Shown piece by piece: positions 20,701 through 30,900 of a stretch of DNA of 64,000 bases (the first letter of the stretch is position 1; the number at the start of each line of letters is the position of its first letter). The notes beneath the pieces are model-generated. The model had not been told where the DNA came from, did not search any database, and saw only the letters and a list, made by a program, of their open reading frames with translations. The position numbers and the translations under genes are program-made. Source of the DNA: Leishmania infantum JPCM5 (Eukaryota > Euglenozoa > Kinetoplastea > Trypanosomatida > Trypanosomatidae); assembly GCF_000002875.2 (NCBI RefSeq), contig NC_009406.2, positions 1-64,000 of the forward strand, given 5' to 3'.

Positions 20701-20851
20701 CCTCCACGTCAGGCATCTGTGCGTCAGAGACGTCGGCTTCGCCATCGGCGTGGACGGCATTATACCACGCATCATTTGCGTGACAACACCATCTATGGTG
20801 CGGCTCGTCCTTGCTTGCCTCGCTTAATGCCTTGAGGCTTTGCAGCTGCAT
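17717..20851 (-). CDS. CGM1: Bifunctional mRNA-capping guanylyltransferase / cap guanine-N7 methyltransferase, 1044 aa
   Basis: Two enzymes in one chain, as in the trypanosomatid CGM1 protein that builds cap 0 on spliced-leader and other RNAs. The guanylyltransferase part has motif I EKSDG with nucleophile Lys112, motif III VLDAEL near 257, motif IV DGLIFTP near 370 and motif V LKWKW near 390. The C-terminal third is a cap methyltransferase with the SAM-binding motif VLDLCCGRGGDLLKWQ near 760 and the CQFSMHY motif characteristic of cap N7-methyltransferases. Length agrees with the trypanosome enzyme (about 1050 aa). The ATG at 20851 lies only 6 bases after a clear acceptor, CTCTCCTTTCAG. In human cells these activities are on separate proteins. 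Confidence 0.95.
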   Translation of the reverse strand: MQLQSLKALSEASKDEPHHRWCCHANDAWYNAVHADGEADVSDAQMPDVEAALEGMLSDASPLCADMLQCVLRHANVTLNPNDAEFPGPMCTPLCKKDTARLRQHGYTVTEKSDGIRVVVVSMWAPRFPAWVADSAADAVSASVNLSHLASVLALERARRALRRYAGQGEDAAFRETLSLGGRSCTLELFSALEPCESECFTLRVATAADDASPSALVTLRRHRRGRHFAYAVDRSLDAAYLFMDDHTTLQYHTFVLDAELMSVHRSATSSPAVPRLVLGAFDLFAYAGAADNVLVNMAKRSMVERYDALKAVVHTCALPVTTDECGYVSWYVKDMWALADIGACLAKLRYSAESQCFLYDGPHGPTENDGLIFTPDEFPVVVGSSSVQLKWKWQHLLSIDWLLQASDKQPDMYTVSLFFVKKNYGHREDVAGHWRLRKPMHILNPHGFEMPVDAAVVAECAYDEATQRWYIQRLRPDKLGANSIITAISVYESLVENISLPHLLELLQVDAEKAKGQADALESAARARVGTLFKALETVSSALDAAEAEKCVTAKLALRAIRESRGNAELYLIAYTNNTNKTVMYPLPFPLRKIRDCIGLGYHPGIRDDTPVPSLEEVLYIQLANAGGCYAWSDYVVDAFYDGDSGYWEIIHADPRGNNKEAIFDNVIEHLDWLLRHRTAPEAATLLERKRDAPLVLSRPPSSEATQQTSRHYGTVAKELANEERSDLRRFNNWVKSVLLTTMAAAIRRTLKPLAKLHVLDLCCGRGGDLLKWQHIRPAFLFMTDASVECVAEAAARYSTSEGQSVKVANGKQKGFPAFFAVHDAFDAASGLREDLLKRGPFQLTSCQFSMHYGCRSKESMRYFVKAIADSLVPHGRFVGTTVSDVELLYRAKEHGAEFGNDVYGVRFGAEAFAQLQSANFEPAALSFGVPYTATVERSVKDMTEYVVPWDAFVALCAEHQLKLVLEDNFIHYYGQHKDTEAGKAMTLEQRRKRHNDGDVVDCPLSPSEQAAVGLYRLFVFEKTKAKQCSFGTAERKQGRCSD

Positions 20852-20857
20852 GTGGAG

Positions 20858-20876
20858 CTGAAAGGAGAGTGAAGTG
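20858..20876 (-). promoter_or_regulatory. Trans-splice acceptor of CGM1
   Basis: Minus-strand ACTTCACTCTCCTTTCAG followed by CTCCAC and ATG. The AG is at 20858-20859. This fixes the start codon and predicts a 6-nt genomic 5' UTR behind the spliced leader. Confidence 0.65.
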
Positions 20877-23800
20877 CTGCTCTAGAAGGCGTGATCACGA
20901 CACGAAAAAGGGTTGAGGACAGGTTGACGTCCAACAGTGTGACCTCGTGCGCTTTCTCCACCTATTATTCCCAGTAAGCGTGCGCCGCTGCTGAGGCGTG
21001 CTACGGACGGGCCCCCGCCTTCCGCTCCGGATCGGCGTGTAGGTAGGGAGTGCGGAGAGCTACAGTGGGAAAACAATAACGACCTGATCGGACGATGTCA
21101 GGCGTACGCCGTGTGTGTGCGGTGTGGCGCAGTGAGCACAGAGGGGTCAGAGAGGCGGGGGTCGGGGAACGAGGAGGAAGGTACGTCGCCACTGGATGGG
21201 CAACAGGCAAAGCGGGGGTGGGGTGGGGTGGGAGTGAGCGACGATGGCGGTCGTGTGCAGCGCTACGTTGCTTAGCAACGCTATATTCTCCTGGATTGCG
21301 CTTCTGTTCTCGAGAAGGTGACGTGAAGTGCTTCATGGTGCCCCAGTGCAGCGCCTTTCTTCGGTTGCACGGAAACGGCATGCCACGTTACAACATTCCG
21401 CCAAGGACACACCAACCTACTGGAGGGGAGGGAGAGAAGGGGGCGAAGAGCAGTGCAAGGGCCGCAGCCATCAAGGTACGTGACGCGCGCCGCGGACACG
21501 TTTGTGTGTCTGACTTCCGTCGCTTCTTTTCTTCTTTTTTTTTACTCTGAGTGGCTGTTTTTTTTTCCAGTAAAAGATGGAGGGGGGAGAAGGAGACCGA
21601 AAAAAATTAGGAAGACGACGGGGAGCGCGTTGCGGCCGGAGTGTCAGCGAAACTCATTGCTATTTCCCGCGTCTTCTCACCGAGCGCGTAGCGCATCCCC
21701 CCCCCCAACAAAGCCATTATACACAAACAGCAAGTGAAACAGAAACGAAAAGAAGACATGGCGAATAACACACGGCCGTTGACAGCCGATTGCGTGGCCT
21801 TGCACAAGCTATGCGGCACACTTTTCCTCTCCCTCCCTCACCTCGCACGATACCGCGGAGACTACAGAGGCGCTTTCCGATTATCCTATCGTACTTCGCA
21901 GCGAGTGCGGTTCTCCACTCACGCATGCGCTTCAACTCAGGGCTGAAACGCAGCCACGCGGGTGCGCGCAAGTGAATGGGATGGAGTGAGGGGGGACGGA
22001 GTGCGGGAGAGCCACAGCGAGGAAGCGGAATAGCGGAATTGTTGTTGTGCTCCAGTGTAACCAAGCGCGTCCACGCGGGCGGTAGGAACAGAGGGAGAGA
22101 GGAACGAAGGCGCGAAAGTGTTCGCAGTACGCTTCCCATACCACGCCAACTCATACCCGCTCATCGCGTACACACCCGTGGGTGGACACATGAAACAGAG
22201 AACGAAAAGCAAGATGTGTAAAAGAAAGCGCGTAACAGCAACAACGCGCAGAGGAACCCATTAATGGAGAAGGACACAACACGCAAACGAAGGGGGGGAG
22301 GACAGCAACAACGCACACTCGCATGCGCACATACCCATGAAAAAGGTGAAAGGCGGGGAATGGGGTGGGATCAAAGAAGTGCGTAGAAGCCACGCGAAGA
22401 GTAACGTCGTCGACCCAAAGGACGAGTGTGAGTGGAGACATGGGGGAGATGTATTCGGCAGCGAGAGAGAGAGACGAGACCAGCATCCGCACTAGGGCAC
22501 GTGCATCCAGGCACAGCCCCTCACGCCCACCCTCGTACGGTGCTAGACCAGTGGTGTGGTGTAGAGAGTAAAGAGGGAGGCGACTGGTAGTCGGCGACTC
22601 GCACACACAGCAGGTGGAGAGAGGCCCCGTCAATACACAAGCCCATGAGGTAGGAAAGCAGCGAAAAGCAACAACAAAAAATGAATGTCAACGTTGGTGC
22701 CTCACGTAGCATCACGACGCATCGAGGTGTGCGCGATGTCTCGCAAGGGAGCGCAAAAACAAAACGGAGAAGCCCAACGACACTGAATGCCCGCCGGAGC
22801 TGCTGCTCGCTTATAGTCGTTGCTTGACGTTTTCTCGTTTCCCTGAATCTGTGCTGTGAAAAGAGAGAGGGGGAAATCCACCGCCACGCGCTGAACCAAG
22901 AAGACAAGCAAACATATGACTGTATGCGAACACACGCACCTGCATATGCAAGGGGCGAAAGGTTGAAGATGAAAGACGGCTGAGGGAGTGGCGCAAAGAG
23001 ATCCGCATGACGTCGAGACACGAGAGGGGCACTGCAAAGGCGCGGACCTCTTCTACGGGAACCCTCACGGTGAGGAAAAAGAAAGAAACGAGGACACAGA
23101 AAGAAAAAAAAAAGACAGAGACAATGAAGCGACGGGAGGTTCTGTGCGGATGCCTGAAGCCATTGCGAGCCACTTGACAGGAGAAGCACACGCTGCGACA
23201 TCCACCACAATCGCAAAGAAGCACACAGGGAAACAAGCAACAAAAAGAAAGATACAGAGGAACAGGAGTTTTTTTGTTGCGCTTCCAGGTGCGATGCACA
23301 CAAACACACACATGCACTGACACACGCTCACCAACACAAGCGAGGCGCAGATATGGAAGGCCGAAGGGAGAAGCTACAAAGGAAAGAACGGAGGAGGGAA
23401 AGAGGGCATGAGTGCAGGCTTGACATCCGCGGGGTTCCTCTCGTGCTCAGTGCGACGCGGTCCGAGAGAGAGCACATACACAGACGCACACATTCCAGAC
23501 ACAGAGGACCCAAACAGCCGCATTGGTCAAAGAACTCGGAGGGAGTTTGTAGTGGTTTCTTGTTGTTTGGTGCCGCGGCCTCTTCGGCTTCGGCATGTAT
23601 CCGCATAGGCAACGCGTCACAGGCGCGCGCGCACCGGTTCACATTCGCCACGTCGCCACAAATCCAGATACATGCTTCCTTCTCGCGTATGCGAAGAGAG
23701 GGAGGGGGCGGAGGTACACGGCGGATCGGAACAACAACAAAAGAGCGTCAGCAATGCGAAGCAATGATTCGAAAAACACCAGCAAAAAAAAGTGAAAAGA

Positions 23801-25056
23801 CAAGGTTGGTAGCAGAACAAGAGTGAGGAGAATACGCGCAGGAAAGCTGCTCACTGGCTGCTTTATGCAGTTTTCAGATGGTATCGTGTCGCAAGCATGG
23901 AGCAACGTGTCGTGAGAGCTCTGCACCGTTCCTTCGGCGGCCCCTCTCTTGCTGCGGACTCCCTTTCTTGTTTGTCTCTTCCTTCCACTTCTCTACGTGC
24001 ATTGGCGATAGAGTCAAACGGAGTAGAAAAGGCGAAAAGGGGGAAAAATGGCAAAGTAGTTGTGATGGGCGACAGTAACCGAACAGAGATGATGTGATGT
24101 GGTTGCACTGGGTTATTGTTACCCCTCACGGGACACCCAGCTACATAGGGGAACGCCCGTGCACATAAACACAAAGGCGCACCGTCAGTCACACTCACTC
24201 ATGCACCAACTTGGGCGCTTAGTGTGCATGCGTGTGCGCGCGGGGGGATCATAAATAGAAACAAGATAAGAGAGAGGAATAGAGAGCCAGGAGAATCACA
24301 AACAGCGCACAAACAACACACAAAAAGCAAACCAACAAGGAATGAGACTGAGGGAGGGACGGAGGGAAGGGGGGGGGAGATGCGAGGGTATGATGCGACG
24401 GCAGAGAAAAGAGAAATACATCTCTCTACAAATCGTGTGCGTGTGCTAAAAAGAACATACGCTTCTGTTTAGTGATGACTGCTTCGCGAGAGCTATCCGA
24501 AGAGGGTTGGGTGGATGCAAAAGAAAGAAGAACCACGCCCAACAAAAGCTGCAGAACGCATAAAGTTACGGATCGCCCAGCGCAAGGATCAGAATCCATA
24601 TGGTTTCCGCGTGGTAGATCTCCGAAAGGCCGCCAGCGTGGGCTCTATGCATGGCGATGGAGAGAAGCCTCCTCCACGCCACAGAATCGGCGACAGCGGC
24701 AGCAGCACGGAAACGCACACCCACACAGCTGACAAACGGACAATGCCAAACGGCAAGCCAGCAAGCGGAGGCTGACAAGCACGAGAACACACACACACAC
24801 ACAAACACGCAGAGGCGCTGAAGAAATCAGTAGAAACGACCCCCCCCTGATAGATAGAGAGGGCCAGCAGCTATTCTGCCATTCTTGCAGCGCTAGCACC
24901 GCTCCGTTGTTACCGTTTTTTTTTTCCTCCACCTGCGCGTTTACACTTCGCGGAGTCATCACTTTTTCGCCATTCCGTGCACCATTTTGGAACGTGACAG
25001 AGAGCCACTGCTCAGCGGTGCGCTCCGAGTTCGTCAGTTCCCTACTTCTGCGCTGT

Positions 25057-25094
25057 AGCATACGTGCTCTGTTTGAAAACAGGGCACGCATGCT
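25057..25094. repeat. Near-perfect hairpin, 17-bp arms with 4-base loop
   Basis: Left arm AGCATACGTGCTCTGTT, loop TGAA, right arm AACAGGGCACGCATGCT. The arms pair at 15 of 17 positions; the other two are an A/C and a T/G apposition, of which one becomes a G-U wobble in each transcript sense. It sits in a locally non-purine-skewed island of the gene-poor region. Confidence 0.7.
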
Positions 25095-27599
25095 ATCGCT
25101 TTTCTCATCTCGACGAATGCATCAAGAAGCGGCGCAGGTTACCACCCGTCATCGCGGTTCGATCTACATAAAGTAAAGCGTTCAGCGACGACATTACAAC
25201 AGCGTTCTTGTGTCTCTCCTTTTTTTGCTTTCGATTGAGATAAGGGCTCTGCGGCGGGCGGGGCCGAGGGTGCGGATAGAGGAAGGCGTTGGCGTGGGGG
25301 CAGGGTGGCCCGATTGCGCACATGCGGGATGATGTGGGCAGTGGCCAGCGCCGTGTTCACGAGGACAGCGCAAAAGAAAACTATACACATCGACGGCGCT
25401 TTGCTGGCGATTGATAGCGCGGGTGGGGGAAGGGAGAGGGTGGCCCCCTCGGGCCACGGATGCTTGTTTTGCTCAAGATGAACCAGCGCGCATCAAGCCT
25501 TCGCGCGCCACGGCTTTACGTTCTGTTTTACTTCGTAGGGAAGATAGCGACAGTAACAAGCTGTGAAATGAGAGCTACAGCAGGCCGCTATACGTGCGTC
25601 TGTATTTTTTTCGTTTTTCCATCCGCTGCTACTCGAAAGATCGAGGTTGGGCTTGGAGTAGAGAGAGGGTGGGGGGGGGTGGCAGGAAGAAGAGAAGAAA
25701 GACAGAATAATTGAGAGACGAAAAGCACATTAGGTGGCTAGATGTGTGTGTGTGTGTGTGTACGAAGGCCAGTTGTCACCCCTCCTCGATGGGCGGGAGA
25801 GGGAGAGGGGGAGAATGGCAACGAGCGCGGAAGGAGAAAATGAGCGCAAGAAAAAAGAGACGCACACACAATTACGCTTACGTAGTACAAAGACAAGCAC
25901 ACAAATACGTAGAAAAAAAGGTTAGCACGAACACTGACAAATCGTAGGAAGAGAGACGGAGAAAGGGAGGGGGGAGGGAAAAGGTCGAGGAGGGTGCGGA
26001 AGAGGCGAACGCAATCATCATCACCTTCATTATGAGACTCGCTTCCGTCCGCGCGGGAAGAAACCAACACGAAGAGCAGCGAAAAAAAAATCTGGAACGG
26101 GGAAGAGAAGATGGGAAGCATAAAAGGCAGAGAGAGAGAGAGCGCGCAAGAGCAATCTCACAAGCACTGGCCGTAAAGAGAAAACGAAAGAGAGGAGCCA
26201 CACGCTGATGTGCGTGCGTGCGTGCGGGGCAACACATCGAGCGAGTGAAAAAAATGGACAAGCGACAATGAGGCGAGCAAGCAGAAAAAAGAGGGAGAGA
26301 GGGGAGGGGGCATCAACTAGTGTCTTTCCATTGCCGAACATGTGGCTAATTTCAAGGAAGGGCTGCTGGGAGAGATACGGGGACGAGTGCAAGGGCGCAG
26401 GGAGTAGACAAGAGCAGCAGTGATAGAGGCAGATGGAAACACTCTAAGAAAGACACACACACACACAAACACACAGAACGACATATGAATGGCGTGCGCA
26501 CAGCTCCAAATCTTCGGAAAGTGGAGAGACTATGAGAGAGGAAGAGAGAGACGCACACGCACACACACACACGGAAGTGAAGAGGAGCGTGGAGGAAGAT
26601 CAGCAACAAGCGTCACACGGCACCGACAAAGACGCAGTACTCCCTCGGAGGTTCCATGGGGGATAAGGGGAATTCCCAAAACGAATCACATGAAAGGCGA
26701 AGACGACAGAGGGAAACCCGAAGACGACTAGCCATCACAACATGAGCGAGAAGTAAAGAGAGACTCGCGACAGAGATGCCCGCCGTATCGCGTTTCGGTT
26801 CTCTGCTGTGTTTCGTCGCCATCCTTGGTGCGATTTCCTTATTGAGATGTCGGCGTCACGGATTAGGGAAGCGTGAGGCCGGGGGAGCAGGGCGCGTAGC
26901 GCAGACTGCAGCTTAGTTGCTGCCCCTCCGCTGGTTGTAGGCCAGCGAAAAGAGAGGAAACGAAGAGCGAAGCAGGGAAGAGAGGAGAGCGACGCTCAAG
27001 ACAAGCGTCGTGAAAAAAAAAAACGAAGGCGAGCGCTAACACGTCAAAACAAAGAAAAGAGCACACAAAGAGAAGAAAAAAAACAAGAACAGTGGCGAGC
27101 CTACATCAGTGAAAGCAGCGGGGAAGGAGTACTGCGCACGACCACTTGCTGCTGATTTCGAGTAGCTGTACACAAGTTGACGCGTGCATGGACACAAGCT
27201 CACACACATGCAAGCCTACACACAAACAGAGAGCGACACATATACCCTTCTCTCTGCACTACAATGTCCTCCAGCTTATATTTTTTCCACATGTCCGACG
27301 TGCTGCTTCTCCCCGCTTCATTTCCGCATCGCTCAGTCCCTCTCTCACAGTTCCTTCGCCCCGTCAGAAGCACGCACACACGCACGCACCCCCCGGCGCA
27401 CAACACATACACATACAAAAAAAAACGGACTTTCTGAGAAGAAACACGAAAGGGGTGGGGTGTGGTGGTGAGAGGGGAAAGAAGACAACGCCGAAACAAG
27501 TGTGACCACCACGCAGTGAGAGAGAGACGCAAAAGCAAACGGAAAGATAAAGATTCCTCTGCCTTCACGAGCATGAGAGTGGAGAGAAGAGATGAGGGA

Positions 27600-27960
27600 G
27601 GGAGGGGGGCTTGTGGAGCTGCAGGGCTCCATCCCATGGTTCTAACCCGATGTGGGCGATATCACAAGCGTGTTGGACAGCGCCCAGTAGGCCAAACGGA
27701 TTTGTGTATGCCACTCTTACCGAATTGCTAATTATCATTTTGATGACTTCTATGCAAACACAGGGCCCACCCTTCCTTATCCATCATGTCTCACGCGTTG
27801 ACTTACATGATGGGGGCTGCTGGTCGCAGGGCGAGACTGATTTGAGCCCACAGACAAGGTCGTAGAACAGGTTGACCTCCTTTTCCCCACAAAGAAGTAA
27901 CGGAGACCCTCGTGCCAGAGGGCAGGATACTGTTGCCGACAGAGGGAAACAGAAGTAAGT
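27600..27960 (-). mobile_element. Possible degenerate SIDER-like remnant
   Basis: Composition differs sharply from the purine-rich flanks. On the minus strand a segment beginning TGGCACGAGGGTCTCCG loosely resembles the SIDER 5' signature. A later GCCTACTGGGCGCTG plus GATATCGCCCACATCGGG resembles the order seen in the element near 53 kb. Includes a 9-bp inverted repeat (27781-27789 with 27805-27813, CCATCATGT). Similarity is by eye and weak. Confidence 0.3.
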
Positions 27961-30900
27961 TCCTAAAGCTTCGTGACTTCGGTGTGCGAGAGCCCAAAAC
28001 GGAAGAAACGAAAAAAAAAACAACTCTCTCTCGACGCTACCCCTCCAAGACCAGCGTTTTCCTTTTGTTCAGTGGGGATGGAGCTGATCTCACTTACCAG
28101 CGGCGGGGAGAGGAGTTGAGGGAGGAAAAGAGAAGTGAGATTCGTGATCACTCACCTTTCTTAGATACACCTGTGCTGTAATGTATACAGAGAGGGCAGA
28201 GCCAACGATGAATCGCAGCCAGCCTTATCGTTGCAGATTTTAGGTCCTGCAAAGAAACCCGCCATACACATTTTCACGAACAAGTATGCATCAAAGCAGG
28301 AAGTGTCCGGCATACTTAGACCTCAGCTGAATATTGTATTCTTCGTCTGCGCCCCCTTCACACACTGGTACTTCCCCACTTCACCTTTCCCTGCCAGTTC
28401 CTCCCTCCCTTGTGTGAGAGAGAAGGGAAAAAAGAGAGGCGGTGACGGGGAAGGAATGCAGCGCAGCGCGCCTTATCTCAGATTGCACATGTTGTAGAGT
28501 GTGTGCATGTCCGAGAGAAGGAGAGAGAGGGGTGGGGTGGGCGGGAACGCCAAGATGGAGAGACTCGCTCGCTTTTACTCTTTTTCCCTTCAAGAACTTA
28601 CTCTCTCCTGCTTGTTGTGTGAACAATGTGTGGCTGAGAAGAAAAAGGAGAGGGAGAGTTGCGGAGCAGAAATCGAAGGGACACAGAAACGTGGAAGAGA
28701 GAGAGGTAGGAAGGGAGTGATGAGAGGAGACACTTCTTACATGAGTGGGAGACCCACTTCACTGCATGCATGGGAAGCGTCTCAGTAACAACGGGAAAAA
28801 AAAGGGAGGCGAGGGTTAGAAGTGTGTGTGTGTGTGTGTGATGGGGGCGAGAATCAAAACGGTGGAACGAGCGGAGAGGCGAAGTGAGAAAATAGATTGA
28901 CTCTTGAAGTTCGATATTAGCTAAGATACTGGCAAAGAAGCGGCTTATCAAGGGCGCGCACAAAGTCGAAAACGAAAAAGAGAAAACGAAATCAAGTCGG
29001 CAGCACCAGCCGAGGCAAGCACGACGTCCTTTTCAACGTGTGCCCATGATTGCGTTGCCTTGCTGCTGTGTTGACAAAAACCCACACAAAGTGTGTGTGT
29101 GTGTGGGTGGGTGGGTGGGGGCGGGGCGAGTAACTTGAGAGCTGCTGAGAATGCTGCGCCGATAACCCCCCTCCCCCCTCCGAAAAAAAAAAACAAAAAA
29201 AAAGGCTAGTCTGCTATGCCGAGGGATGCGAGGCGTGTTTTTGTAGAGAGAAGTAACAGGATGAGAAGAGAGAGAAGGAATGCGAAGGAGGTGCACCCTC
29301 ATTCACACGAGACACACACAGAAACGGGCCTTCTTTCTGTCTCTCCCTCTCTACCGTCTAACACCCGGGCCTACACGCACCATCTGCACCCGACCGATTA
29401 CAGACGCACAGAAAGAAAACAAAAAAAGGTGCGAAAAAAAAAATACCACTGCTTTCTTGTAGGTGGCGAGGCTGCCTCTGCTGCGTCACGCGAAGGACAT
29501 ACCCTTACGCATACGCGCCGCGATCCGCTCCGCGACTCACATGCGCGTATCTATGCATAATATCAGGCATTGGTGACTGTCGAGAACGCATATGAGAAGG
29601 ATGGGGAAGGAAAATACGTAGAGGGAAGGCTGGTATGAGAGACATCCGCTGGACCAAAAGAAAACGCGCCGACAACCAGGCACAAAAGCAGAGCATGAAG
29701 AAACAGTGAAAAAAGGGGATAGAAGAAGGCGGCGAGTGATGCCCCGAAGGCGGCCGATGGACAGAGAGACACAGAGAACCAATCGATCGGGAATCAAAAC
29801 TCCCGCACGCGTCGGCGCGGGCGCGGTCGCGTCTTCCTCATACCACCTCGCACCGATCTCCTTTGCCGTACTCACGTTGTCCTCTGGGGGCAACGCCCCG
29901 TCATCTTTGACTTTCCCCCGTCTTACGTGTGGTGCTCGTTGCCGCGGGCTCACGCTTCGGGCGTCGTGGACAACTCCGCTCGAGCGCCGTCCACCGAGAC
30001 AGCAACGGCGACAGAAAGAAGACGCGACGAGGAAAGAGTGAAGTAGTTAAGGGGAGGGCAAAGAGAGGGGAACAGAGGGACAGAGCGACTGGTGCGTGGG
30101 AGCAGTGAGTGACGGCGTGGTGGACAAGAGCGCGCGGGCCGGCCTCCTCGAGAATAATAGCAGGTGCGCGCGACAGGCAAGCCATGCGTCCGAAATCGAT
30201 GACGAGAGTTCGGGGGGGAGGGGAGGATTGGTAAACAGAAAACACAAACAAGCGCGCACGTAAAAGGCGCGAGGGGGAAAAGAGAGGGGAGAAAGGTCAC
30301 TGTAGAGGGCATGTGCTCACCATCCCTGCTGGTGTGGCGGCTCCTTTGTGATTGCTACAAGAAAAAGAGAATTGTTGATGCCAACGTGCCATGTGGTTTC
30401 TACCGTCCCCAATGAAGAGTGCTGCTGCTGGTGGTGGTGATTCGAATGGGGCGATGCAGGTCTGCTTCCATTGTGAAGCGCTCTCTTGCTATTCTTGCGC
30501 CGTACCGGGTATCTCTTCCTCGCCCTCTCGATTTCTGTCTGTACTTTCCAGTCTTTTTCTTATCGCAAACGAAGAGGGAAAAGAAACCAAGACAGCAGCA
30601 GCAGGCAACCCATACGCGGCCATCCCCCCTCTTACACACACACAGAAGAGAAGAACACAGAGAAAAAATGATGATGATAATATGCGAGGCGAAAAAAAAG
30701 AAAAAAACGAAAGGGAAGAGCTAGGGTAACGGTGACAGGGGTAGGGCTCGGTGTACGCCATCCCAAACAAAGAAGTGAGAGTAGAAAAGATATTCTGAAA
30801 TTGTTGCTAAGAGCGAGCAGGCGCATTGAGCATAAAAGCAAGCAGAGATGAGGTCAACCCACTGAACGTAAAGGCAAGAAAAAAAAAATAGACCAAAAAG

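Noticed and set aside
22521..23309. 262-codon minus-strand open frame
   Set aside because: It is mostly Phe, Leu, Ser, Cys and Val from polypyrimidine tracts, with no codon bias or domain.
25136..25165. tRNA-like B-box word GCGGTTCGATC
   Set aside because: The bases on each side of the would-be T loop do not pair, and there is no A box or acceptor stem at the right distance.
27636..27660. GGTTCTAACCC resembling a tRNA T arm
   Set aside because: The loop lacks the invariant purine after TTC, and no D arm or anticodon arm could be found upstream on either strand.
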